A DNA stretch of 64,000 bases, from positions 5,766,001 through 5,830,000 of the forward strand of contig NW_027331833.1 of the NCBI RefSeq assembly GCF_033568475.1, read 5' to 3'. This DNA is from Henckelia pumila. Lineage: Eukaryota > Streptophyta > Magnoliopsida > Lamiales > Gesneriaceae. This document shows, piece after piece, positions 23,459 to 34,103 of the stretch. Each line of letters opens with the position of its first letter. Within the stretch, counting starts at the first letter, position 1. The translations under genes and the position numbers were made by a program. The notes under the pieces were generated by a model. That model was not told the origin of the DNA, did not search any database, and was given only the letters and a program-made list of their open reading frames with translations.

Positions 23459-25294
23459 ATGGATCAAAAATTGCGTCTGCCAGTAGGCATTTTGGGTAAC
23501 CTCCTCGTTGATTCTTGTAATCAGATATGAGAACTTTCCAGATGTTTTCATGTTAAACCATAGTCGTTTTGGTGTTTCTTTCAGGAAATGCAGCCTCCAT
23601 GCTACTATACGCGGCGCCAATGTAATCACAAGTTCTTGTTCTCCTTCTCAATTAACTACAAGATCAAAACCACGAGTTAAAACTAAAACAACTTAAAGCT
23701 ACTTCTATGTTTGGCAATAATCCTACATGCACTTGGCACTGTCTTTGAGTATATATTAACTTAAGTGCCATTGAAGCCCATATTGTCTCTCTGGTTAACT
23801 ACACATTTTTTAGCACAAAATGAAGGATATATATACAACAGTATAACTGATGTGCTAATCTTGTATCATGTTTTCAATATTTCAGATTAACTTTCTCAAG
23901 GGTGATAAGAAAGAAAAGCACTGAAGAGTTTTCGTGTACTCCGTATATCATAGCTCTATTAAATTGTTTACTTTACACTTGGTATGGCTTGCCAGTTGTA
24001 AGTTACAAGTGGGAAAACTTTCCAGTGGTCACTATTAATGGTTTGGGCATTCTTTTGGAGTTCTCCTTCATAATGATATATCTCTACTTTGCTTCAGCAA
24101 ATAGGAAGGCAAGTCACTTGTATACAAGAATTTGGCATTCTATACCATGTCTAACATCAACTTTTTACAAGTGCATCTTTCATGGTTCCAATAAGTTTTA
24201 CTCTTATCATTCATTCAGGTTTTTCAAATTCAACTCACTGGGCTAATTGCTCGTCATAAAAATGTCTGGTTGGTATATAACCGCTGTCAATGAATTTGCA
24301 CAGCAGTTTGTATGTGCTGTAATAGCGAAATGAAACTTAATGCCTGTATGATGCAATGATTATCCAAGTAAAGTTTAAGCAAAAGATGTACATAAGTTTT
24401 TTCAAAGTAAAGGATGGACGATGAGTTTTATCAACATAATAGGTGTATAATTTCATGCATGTGCGAGAAGAATAGAAGGTACACTATGTTGTAACATACC
24501 AAACCGATGTACATGCAGAGGAAGGTGGTCATGTTAACAATACCTGTTCTCCTGGTGTTCTGCCTCACTGCAATTCTATCAGCATTTGTCTTTCATGATC
24601 ACCACCATCGCAAGATGTTTGTTGGAAGCATCGGCCTGACAGCATCTGTAGCAATGTATGGTTCTCCGCTGGTGGTTATGGTGAGTCATTTTCTTTTAGA
24701 ATGATGTCATTATTTACTATAGGGAAGAACAGAAGAGAATGTACATGCACAAAATATACATAATTGTACATTCATATATACTTTCACTGATTTAGTCGTG
24801 TTAATAATGCTAGAAACAAGTGATACAAACTAAGAGCGTGGAGTTTATGCCATTCTACTTGTCATTATTCTCGTTTCTGGCTAGTTCACTCTGGATGGCT
24901 TACGGATTACTAAGCCACGATCTTTTCCTTGCGGTTAGTGTGATAAAAGGCTCTAATTTCAAAGTGAAATGTCATGCTACATAATAGTCGGATTTACTGA
25001 ACTTAAATATGATATTGTAATTTACAGTCTCCAAACCTGGTTGGTAGCCCTCTAGGCATCCTCCAGCTTTTGCTATACTGCAAGTACAGAAATGTGGGAA
25101 TTACGGAAGAGCCTAAAGAATGGGATCTGGAAAAAAATTACACGAAGCAAATGCCACATCTGAAGGCAAGTGCAGAAAAGGATGAAGAGAAGTTGATGCA
25201 ATCTTTGAAGGCAAACCCACCGGCAAAAAATGATGAGAAATCAACAGAGAATTTTGAGCTTGTGGTTACTGATACAACAAATGGACAAACGTGA
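23459..25294 (+). CDS. SWEET3: SWEET sugar transporter (MtN3/saliva family), clade I, SWEET3-like
   Basis: Six exons: 23459-23495, 23585-23621, 23886-24108, 24519-24680, 24814-24933 and 25028-25294, together 281 aa. SWEETs are seven-helix uniporters that carry glucose or sucrose along the gradient across plasma or vacuolar membranes. The first MtN3 repeat spans about residues 10-97 (AAPILTFSRVIRKKSTEEFS, then NCLLYTWYGLPVVS and VTINGLGILLE). The linker helix follows, and the second repeat lies at about 130-217 (MYGSPLVVMKQVIQTKSVEF, FLASSLWMAYGLLSHDLFLA, SPNLVGSPLGILQLLLYCKY). The ~65-residue tail is charged and cytosolic in type. The WENFPVVTINGLGILLE-type linker and the MDQKLRLPVGILG start resemble SWEET3. 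Intron 3 (24109-24518) uses a GC donor (AAG|GCAAGT); all others are GT-AG. Exon joins keep the frame, and helix lengths align with the family. It lies tail-to-tail with the PPR gene. Confidence 0.88.
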
Positions 25295-26377
25295 ACAATG
25301 TAAGCACAAAGTTCTATCACTTTTTTCAGTTTTTATCGTCATATACTACCAACAAAGCAGTTTATTTTGGTTAAAGAAAAAGGTGTATAAACCTGCTGTT
25401 CTTTGCCTCGGCCATCGGGACTACCAACAAATATTTTCTTTGTGCATGGTACTTCCTACTTATAGCTTATAGCTCTATTCTTGCTGAATATTAATAGTAG
25501 ATAACTATCTTAACAACTAGTCACTTAAAACAATTACTACTAATATTCAACAATTCTTCTATTTGTAACGACAGAGAAAAACACACACACACATATTCAA
25601 TCTTCAAAGAGGCTGTATGAAGTTTCTTAGACTCTGTTTTGCTTTTTTAACAGGGAGTACTTTTGCCAAATATACAAGCAATAAATACAAGATCTTCAAA
25701 ATTGGAGAGATGCTGATTCTAAAAGCAGTTTGTCAATAAATTGGGGAAGCGGGTAGGGATGAATATATCTAACCTAAAATGAAAAAGTATGCATGTATTA
25801 GTTGATATCTATGGAATGATAAAGAGAAGCTACTTCATCAGTTTGCATTAAAATGCATCTGCAACCTCCAAAGCATCACAAGACCACAGTACCAACCTGG
25901 TCAAGAAAATCAACCTGATTTAACCACTATACTCAAAACAAAGATTATTCATCATCAACTATACTCAGAAGTCAGAACCATGATTATTCAATCATACCAA
26001 TCCTGATAAAATATTTTCAAATTCCATAAGACTAAGCAAAAAATTTAGCTTTAAAATCAATTAAACTTAACTAAATTCACAACCATGCCTCAGAAAGAAT
26101 ATAGAGAGAATATTCACTAGAAACATTCTCACAAGGATTTTATATGGTCAAGAATGATGGTAATCAATACCTCAAAATGATATAAAATATAGATAGAGGC
26201 GCAGGTGCAAGAAAATGAAAAAATGGCAAAAACCCTTACAAAGATGGGGCAGTAACAGAAGATCATCTTGCATCCAAAGATTCTGCTGAATATCTTTTTT
26301 GCTTTTCTTTGTAGTTTGCATACAAATTCACTTGAAAGAATTTTCAGCATCAAGATTATGTTGGTGCATTAGGAATG
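25295..26377. other. Intergenic between convergent SWEET and PPR genes
   Basis: This must hold both 3'UTRs. It is AT-rich with a short (AC)n run near 25580. No gene is supported; the short frames here lack any family signature. Confidence 0.5.
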
Positions 26378-28561
26378 CTATGATATTAGATGTGGAGAAA
26401 GAAAATTTAATAGACTTGTAGAATATGCATTTCTTGTTAGGGATTCTAAATATGCTATCATATTAGAATCTGGACGCTTTCTATCATCTACAGAAAATAC
26501 ATGAACTCTGTTGTTTACATCTATCCAACTACAGCCAGGGTCCTTCTTGACTCCCAATTCTGTCAAAAGTTCCCTAACCATTAGCTTCTCCCCCCACTTC
26601 CCTAAACCTGAATAAATATTAGACATTATAACACAGGCAGATGATGGATTAGGGTCCAAAGCGAAAATTTTTTCTGCCACTCTCTCACCCATTTCCCTGT
26701 CCATCCAAAAGCAACAAGAATTGAGCAATGATATCAAGAGAATTTTGTCTGCTTCAATTGGCATCGACTCCATAAGTTCCTCAGCTTCTCTTAGAAGACC
26801 AGATCGACCAAGAAGATCCACTACACATGTAAAGTGTTCTATGGTTGGAATTATACCATAGTGCTCTTTCATTGAGTAGAAAAGATGGATCCCTTCATTC
26901 AATAAACCTATGCGTGTGCAAGCAGATAGGACAGCAACAAAAGTTGCAGCATTTGGATTTATCCCCATTTCCAACATAGCAGAAAAGAACGACAATGCAT
27001 CAGTGCCAAGTCCATGATGTGCATGCCCATTAATTAAAGCAGTCCAGGCAGCCACATTGGGAGAAGAAATGCAGCCGAATGATGCCCTTGCATCGGCAAG
27101 GCTTCCACATCTTGAGTACATGTCAATGAGAGATGTGCCAACGTATACATTGGATGAAAATGGAGTTTTTTCCAGATGTGCATGAAGTACCTGACCCTGT
27201 AGCAGAAACCCTAAGCATGCACAGGCCTGAAACAGAGCAGAGAAGGTGGATCTGGTTTGGCTTATTGATGACCTGAGCATTGATGAGTACAGTTTCAATG
27301 CATTTTCATGCTGATCATTGTGAATATATCCCTTAATCATTGAATTCCAGGTAATGGATCCCCCGTCTACTTTTGTCATTTCAAATAGATCCACAGCTTT
27401 GTCAATATGACCGTTCCTAGCATAAACTGTGATCATAGTATTCACAGAAGCTAAATTCTTCACAGGCATTTGCATAAACAACATTTCCGAATCCTCAAAT
27501 CGGCCGCACATATCATACCCTTTGATCATCAGATTATAAGAGACTGGATTCTTTTCGATCATATTAGTAAAGATTGACTCTGCATTTTTAATCTGACCCA
27601 ATTTCACAAGCCCACAAATTAACTCATTTGAATCATCCAAACAGGGAATCATTATCCCATCATAAACTCTCATAGCATCATCCATAAGCTTGCAGCTAGA
27701 ATAAAAGTAAATCAATGAACTAATTATTGAACGTTCAAATTCAAACCCAAGTTTTATTGTAAGCCCATGAACCACCCTTCCTACCCACACATCTTCTAAT
27801 CTACCACAAGCTTTCACAGCACAATCCAAAGTAAACTCATTTGGAACAGCCTCATTTCTCTCATTCATCTTCTTAAACAACTTCAATGCCTTCTCGCACC
27901 CAGCCTCACAGTTCACAAAACCCGAAATCAATTTAGACCACTCCACCACACCCCGCCTCGGCATTCTTTCAAAGACACTAACTGCTTCACTAAGTAAATT
28001 GCACTCAACATAAGCAACTAACATCAAACTCCATAATAATTCATTTTCCTCGTGCAACTCACCGAACACCCTCATTCCATCCCCGATTTCATAACAATTA
28101 CCATACATATATAGCAATGCACTTCCCACAAACTTGAATCTTTCGAGTCCAGATTTCAAAAGCATACCATGAATCTGCTTCCCAACAACCAGCAACTGCG
28201 CACGTGCACATAAGCTCAGCGACATCGAATAAGTAGTCTCGTCAAACTTCACATTAGAGTGATGCATAACAGAAAGCAAGTCTAAAGCTTCTGAAAACAT
28301 ATTCCATCTGAAGTATCCAGTAATCATGGTGTTCCACGAGACCACAGTTCGTTCAAGCATTTCACCGAACAGATGCCGGGCATGTTCGAGTTCCCCCTTA
28401 TCGCTGTAGAACTTGATGCATTTATTCGTCGCAACAACGTCTGCATCTGGATTCCCTTTCAAGCGTTGGTGCTTCCAGGTGCCATAAATTGGCGACGATC
28501 CCACGGCCATCTTCAGTGATTTTCTGAGGTTTGTCAAAAAACCGAAACTCAGTTTGGGCAT
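26378..28561 (-). CDS. Pentatricopeptide repeat protein, PLS class with E/E+ type C-terminus
   Basis: A single exon of 727 codons begins at the ATG 28559-28561. The first ~25 residues are rich in Ser, Lys and Arg and lack acids (MPKLSFGFLTNLRKSLKMAV), as in organelle transit peptides. About 15 PPR motifs follow, with the alternating P-L-S rhythm: VSWNTMITGY, VGKQIHGMLLKSG, WNSMIKGYIH, GTSLIDMYSRCGSLADA, AWTALINGHAHHGLG and TCVVDLLGRSGLLREAEELM. From about residue 620 there is an E domain, and the end (DPGCSWIDVNNRVHVFSVDD) is the start of an E+ domain. There is no DYW deaminase. PLS-E proteins bind organellar transcripts and usually take part in C-to-U RNA editing with a partner deaminase. 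The specific target and orthologue are not identified. No frameshift or stop; typical intronless PPR gene structure. Confidence 0.93.
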   Translation of the reverse strand: MPKLSFGFLTNLRKSLKMAVGSSPIYGTWKHQRLKGNPDADVVATNKCIKFYSDKGELEHARHLFGEMLERTVVSWNTMITGYFRWNMFSEALDLLSVMHHSNVKFDETTYSMSLSLCARAQLLVVGKQIHGMLLKSGLERFKFVGSALLYMYGNCYEIGDGMRVFGELHEENELLWSLMLVAYVECNLLSEAVSVFERMPRRGVVEWSKLISGFVNCEAGCEKALKLFKKMNERNEAVPNEFTLDCAVKACGRLEDVWVGRVVHGLTIKLGFEFERSIISSLIYFYSSCKLMDDAMRVYDGIMIPCLDDSNELICGLVKLGQIKNAESIFTNMIEKNPVSYNLMIKGYDMCGRFEDSEMLFMQMPVKNLASVNTMITVYARNGHIDKAVDLFEMTKVDGGSITWNSMIKGYIHNDQHENALKLYSSMLRSSISQTRSTFSALFQACACLGFLLQGQVLHAHLEKTPFSSNVYVGTSLIDMYSRCGSLADARASFGCISSPNVAAWTALINGHAHHGLGTDALSFFSAMLEMGINPNAATFVAVLSACTRIGLLNEGIHLFYSMKEHYGIIPTIEHFTCVVDLLGRSGLLREAEELMESMPIEADKILLISLLNSCCFWMDREMGERVAEKIFALDPNPSSACVIMSNIYSGLGKWGEKLMVRELLTELGVKKDPGCSWIDVNNRVHVFSVDDRKRPDSNMIAYLESLTRNAYSTSLLNFLSPHLIS

Positions 28562-29631
28562 AAAATTTGCTGCGAAAAGTGGGACTTTCTCACTGGTTAA
28601 GTTTGTTCAAAAGAAGAGACGATAGTAAAATGGAATTCCAAATTAGATGGCACTTTGCTTTGCTTTGTGCATCTCTTTTCACCAAGTTTAGTATTGTAAC
28701 GTGATATTTGAATATGATTTTTATTTTATAACTTCTTAATAAGTCTAATTAGCTATCCTTTTTTATAATCATAAATCTTATAATAAATAATTTAAATAAA
28801 CACGGTGTTTGTAAAAACTGAGGACAGGAGGTTATAATTTGGGGAGAATGACTTTCATAAGTTTGAAAAAGTGGGGATAGGTGGTTATAATTGGGGTAAT
28901 CAATTTTATATTAGTATACTCCTCATTGAATTCAATAGTGAATAAATTTGAGGGCTAATTTAGGATTTATATATTTAAGACCAAAAAAATAGTTTTTATA
29001 AGGGGTTCACCTATTATTAAATAGTAAAGATAGTAAAGATGACAATAAACAATTAGATCATGTACGACGTCACGCTCATGTCATTGTTTTTCATGGCCAT
29101 GATTTGTCCCCTATTCAATTATCATTGTCTAATAATATTGACGTTGTAGCGATGATGTTTCATCATTTTGCATTTAAATTTTAAAAAATAGTAAAATTGT
29201 ATATAATTGAGAAAAAATAAAAGTATTGATAATTATTTTTTTTTTTGATGTAATCTGTAATTAAATATAAAACTTACACGTAAGTTTAAAAAATATAACA
29301 TAATTAAATTTAAAAACACACATAACAAAAAAAATCATAATTAAAAATGACACATTGGTAATTTTTTACATTTTTAAAACAAATTTAGATATTTTTTCAA
29401 TTTTAAGATTTTTTAAAAATAATTTTATATTATTTTAATTTTTAATAATCTTTAGAACAGTCAGATTGATCTGACTGTCATACTTTTTTTTACGAAAATT
29501 AAAAACATTAACTAAGGATTCTCCGCGCGGCTCACCAATATCTCTGCACGCGAAAAATTTCGTGTGCGTTTTATCGTCCCTTGGAGATAACAAGGATGAT
29601 ATGGGTTGAGGAAGCTTCCTTGCCCGTTGTA
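28562..29631. other. Intergenic upstream of the PPR gene
   Basis: AT-rich, with the PPR promoter presumably just right of 28561. No recognisable gene or bounded element. The block around 29520-29640 is less AT-rich, but no coding frame could be supported. Confidence 0.4.
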
Positions 29632-29639
29632 CCTACTCC

Positions 29640-30767
29640 CAGGGGCGGAGCCAGGATTGAAAAGTACCTGGACTGGCTCCGCCCCATGTTAGACAACATA
29701 TATATGTATGAAAAGTCAGTTAAAATCGAACCGCACTTTTTAAAATTAATTTAATTTTTTTTCAATAAAACGAATCAACCGAACTTTACTATGAACATCA
29801 AAAAAAATTTAAAAAAAAACTATTATTTTGATCAGTAATCAAATTAAACGATCTCGATCTTTTAAATTTTTTTTAAAAAAAATCAAGTTCTACTTCTAAA
29901 ATTATAGTTAAAAATTTAATTATATAAATTTAAATTATTTATTAAAAATATATTTTCAAATCTAGTTCTATTGTCCAATAAAATTTTATTAGAAAATTAA
30001 ACAATAATAATTTTTTTTATAAATATTAGGTTTGTTCAGTAAACAAAACTATTACGTTAAAAGCCGAAATCAAAGCGATTTAACCAATATTTTTAAAATC
30101 TAAAACCAAAATTCTGAATAAACTGAACCGATTTTTCATATGAATTTAACTTGGTAGGTTATTTTGATTGAAATTGATATTTTCTGCTCATCTAGACTGT
30201 AATTGATGTCTGCTCCAGATATGTCGATATTTGCTCTTTCGGTTTAAAAATAAATTTTAAAATTTTATTTTTTTATTTCCTGAAATACCTAGCTAGAAAA
30301 TATCAATCATCCCAAAAATTTACAACAAACAGTCATTTTTCAAATCTCATAATTATTGAATTTTCAGTTTTTCTAATTAGAAAAATAATAATACAAGCTC
30401 AATAATAATTGAAAGTCAATAAGAGCTCAAATATTTCAATTTTCAATCAATTGATTATTTTTCCTAAATTTCGAAACAATAGTTTTTAGGATAAAAATTC
30501 AAACTTGAAAATGCATATGTATCATAAATCAATATTATCACAACTAAATATTCGACAAAAATTTAGAATTTTCGAATTTATCTCAAATCACATAATTTCA
30601 AAAACTACTACAATAAATCAACCACAAAAATATAATTGATCATTCTATTTTTAATTTTTTTACATGGGGCTGAATTATTTTTTTTTAAATTTAGTACTAC
30701 CAAAATTTTTTTTGAAAATTTGGGTGGGGCTGGAGCCCACCCTAGCCCAAGGATGGCTTCACCCCTG
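29640..30767. mobile_element. Non-autonomous hAT-like element, 1.13 kb, with perfect 8-bp TSD
   Basis: Identical 8-bp flanks CCTACTCC stand at 29632-29639 and 30768-30775. The left end reads CAGGGGCGGAGCCAGGATT; the right end on the minus strand reads CAGGGGTGAAGCCATCCTTG. The left terminus is immediately followed by its own inverted copy (CCTGG..CTGGCTCCGCCCC, to 29686), giving a ~45-nt hairpin. The 8-bp duplication fits the hAT superfamily. The interior is AT-rich without a transposase. It belongs to the same end-type as the older element 1376-8074. Confidence 0.88.
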
Positions 30768-30992
30768 CCTACTCCTAAGGTAAATCCCCGATCAAAGACA
30801 CAACTTACTCGTAGTTCCTCCTAATTCAGAATAATTATGCACTTCTTTCCCATGATATCATAAAACTAGATGTAAATGAGTCGAGTTGAGCTTAGTTGAA
30901 CAGAAATAGGCTCGAGCTCGGCTCATTTAGTATACATAGCTATGGTCGAGCTCAATTTGAGATTTTGTTCACGAGGCTCGAGATCGACTCGT

Positions 30993-30998
<6 letters not shown>

Positions 30999-31034
<36 letters not shown>
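30999..31034. repeat. (TA)n microsatellite
   Basis: Uninterrupted TA dinucleotides, about 18 units, within the hAT element. Confidence 0.95.
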
Positions 31035-31038
<4 letters not shown>

Positions 31039-31477
31039 TTTGATCTCGGTTCATTAATAGCTCGTTAAGGATCTCGTTTTCAGGTTCGTTCAAGCATACA
31101 ATTAAACTCGAGTTTGAGATTTATTTGAACTTGCAAAAGATAAATTGAGGTCACACATACAATATAATGCATCTTTTAATTCTAAACTCAGACAGAAAAT
31201 AGTAAATTCTTTCATAAGTAACAAAAATAAAAAACTAAAAACTAAAAAAAACATAAATTTAACACATTATTGAATATCTCAAAATACTACATCCAACTTT
31301 TAAATACCATATAAAAATAATATCACCACAAAATACATTATTAAATATCTCACAACACAACAAAGATCGGGCTTGCAAACCACTTAAACGAGTCAAGATC
31401 GAGCTTAAAGCTCAAGCTTGGATCGATAAAATTTTAGATTGCGAAATCAAGATCAGACTTAACTCGATAAGTTTAAC

Positions 31478-33530
31478 TGTAACGTCCCAAAACCCGAGGA
31501 CGCTACTAAACATACTAACTTATTTAAAACAAAATTTATGGAAAATAAAAAACTTTAACTAAAATAAAATATTGTGATCCAAACAACTTAATAAAATATT
31601 GTTCAACAAAGTTTTGCCAACATATGAAAAAATTTAGAAGTAAACTTGTTTTCCCTTCACATAAACTCAAGAGATGCACAACATAAAAGTTCTTTGGACA
31701 GCGCGCTATTGCATCTTTTCTCCGCCCCGACCGTCTACTCCCCTTCATGTCCCTCGACATACTCATCAATGATATCATTAAATTCATCGTTACCTGCATC
31801 ATTCAAGCATAATGAATCTAAAGACGCAAACATTACTCATATCCAAAATAGATACAAAAAAGGTTCATCATGCTATGGACGTGTAAAACATAAAAATAAA
31901 CATCATGCATAAAACATATGTCATAAAAATATTTATTTTTGGGTGATGAGGTACATGTAATTGTGGTAACCACCATTTATGAGCACATTAGATTCCCGTG
32001 ATTACGGTAGTTTTACAACAAGCATATGAAACATACTGGCATTGGCCAATATGCTTCTCGTCTCGGTCTTGACCGCTTAAACTTTTATTCTTTGGAAGGG
32101 CCTCTCCTGGACTCAATTCGGAGTACCAATCCCGTACTGTTACCACAAGAACACATACAACATCAAAATATTTTTCATGCATCATCAAAACATCATCATA
32201 ATCTTCATAAATTCATCATAAAATTTTCTCATAACTTCATCATTATCATCATAAATACATTCATCAAACGTGATCATCTTAAAGCATTTCCATCATATAA
32301 CTTCATGCTTTCAACAGAACAAAGCTTTCGTGAAGAAAGATAACATCTACATGCAATACATAGCTAACCAGATCCACGTGGGTCCTTCTTTCAGTTCTAG
32401 ACGTCAAAACTTGAAATTTTTTAGATAGAACATCTTAAAAATACTTAAAATACCTTAAAAGATCATAAACATGAATTTAGGACCTAAAATACATGTAGTG
32501 AAATTTCTTGGACATAACACTTCCCGTCGGGATGAAAAAATAATTCCGCCCCAGCGCATGCTCAATTTCTTGCGGTCGCACCTGGGCACAAGAAATTTGC
32601 GCCTGGGCGCGAGGCGATCTGCCTGGGTTTCTAGGCAGGTCGGCGCTGGTGCAAACTCGACCAAAAATGTTTCCAAATGATCCATTTCGATCCCCTTTGA
32701 CGTCTTTTGATAAAAATACACACTCACGCGTTGAAAAGTACGAGTACACCCCGAAAAAGCTTCAAAATATAAATGGAATCCATCAAACAACCCAACTTTC
32801 AAAAGTTTTATTCAAAACCTCGGAAACAAAATACACACACTGAAATTATGAGTTTTACACATCTCAAGTCATAAATCTCACTAAACTTCAAATAATTTTA
32901 TATCAAAACCTCAAGAATGATCCATACTTCACGAATCTACATCATGTCCTTAAAAATCAATGCAAAGGAATACATATACACATCAACATGAATATTTTCA
33001 TATCAAAATACATATATCTTGAATTGTGGTTTCAAAAGCATTAAAAACTTGCCTGATCGTTGTGGGTTGAAGATAACTGGTACTTTGATAGCGATCTTAG
33101 CCTTGCACGAATGAGATTGGGAAGACTTTTTTCTACCTTGGTGCATCGTTTGAACAAGAGAAGAGAGATGGAATAAGGGGTAGGCGGTGGCCAGGGGGAT
33201 AAAAATGATAAAATGATTTGATGCCTACTCAGTTGGTAACTTATGGCCTTGGAAGTTGGCCCATTAGTTGCAAACACTGCTTTTTCAAATTTCCAAATAT
33301 TAAAATAACACTGCAACAACCTAAAACTTAAAATAAACGTGAAATATTTTTTTTAACCTCGTTCGAAGGCTAGTCTCGTTTCTCGGTCCAAAATAATCCT
33401 AACCTGAAAACATTAAACTAATTTTCAACATTAAAACATCATGCATAATCATATCATAACTTTAAATTCCAAGAATAACAAACATAAATTCATAAAAATC
33501 ACTTTAAAATTTATCGTGAGTGAACTAGTG
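31478..33530. repeat. LTR-retrotransposon-like remnant nested in the hAT element
   Basis: It starts with TGTAACGTCCCAAAACCCGAGG, a Gypsy-LTR type beginning. At 33309-33400 there is a second LTR-edge-like block (TGCAACAACCTAAAAC...). A GC-rich island with GCGCCTGGGCGCGAGG is at 32608-32623. No gag or pol frame was found, so this may be a solo LTR or LTR fragments. The right boundary is a guess, set where hAT-like sequence resumes. Confidence 0.45.
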
Positions 33531-33636
33531 GACTTTTGGACTTTATATTAACGATGAACTCAAATGAACTTTTTTATTGAGCCGAGCTCCAAATTGCTCA
33601 TGAATATTTCAATTCATTTACATCTCTACATAGAAC

Positions 33637-34103
33637 CTACTTTCCACTCTATAGTTCATCATTTTAATTTTTTTGTTGGGAAATCAATTATTAAGTTTTG
33701 GTATTTAACAAATAGTTAAAGGCAAAGAAACTGAATTAAGCTTAACTGAGCTAAATGAACTTATTCCATGACCTTAATTGAAGAAATACCTTAACTGGAA
33801 AAAGTTTGGAATCGATCAAATTACTCAACTGGAAGAAGCTGACAGAATGGAGTCCCTTAACTGGAGTTGATATCTTGACTGGATGAAATACCTTAACTAG
33901 AAAAGGACACTCAACTGGACTCAAGCTTAAGTGGAGAAGAATCAAAACTAATTACTCGAATGAATATTCAAATTGTTAGTCACGTTCCCAAAAGGAAAAT
34001 CAATTATGCCATGTATATATTTTTGGATAAGGATTTTTCGTACATTTCAAATGGCTAATTGAAAGTTTTTTAGGCGCATTACATCGTGCTAATGTCATAA
34101 ATG
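33637..34103. repeat. AACTG-rich non-coding repeat sequence
   Basis: Frequent short words TTAACTGGA, CTCAACTGGA and CTTAACTAG at 33725-33950 suggest a decayed LTR leader or minisatellite. There is no gene. Confidence 0.3.

Larger units (their letters stand above)
30867..33628. mobile_element. hAT-type element broken by LTR-like sequence
   Basis: The left end TAGATGTAAATGAGTCGAG and the right end (minus strand TAGAGATGTAAATGA, with GAGCCGAGC inside) form the inverted termini of the well-known TAGRGRTGTAAAYGAGCCGAGC hAT group. Flanks CATAAAAC (30859-30866) and CATAGAAC (33629-33636) agree at 7 of 8 positions, as expected for an aged target duplication. GAGCTCG-rich words are repeated near both ends. 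The middle (from 31478) is unrelated LTR-type sequence. No transposase. Confidence 0.78.

Noticed and set aside
30636..30824. 62-codon frame crossing the right end of the hAT-like element
   Set aside because: It begins inside transposon AT-rich sequence; the part beyond the element (PTPKVNPRSK) has no recognised family, and no frame joins it across the excised element with a start.
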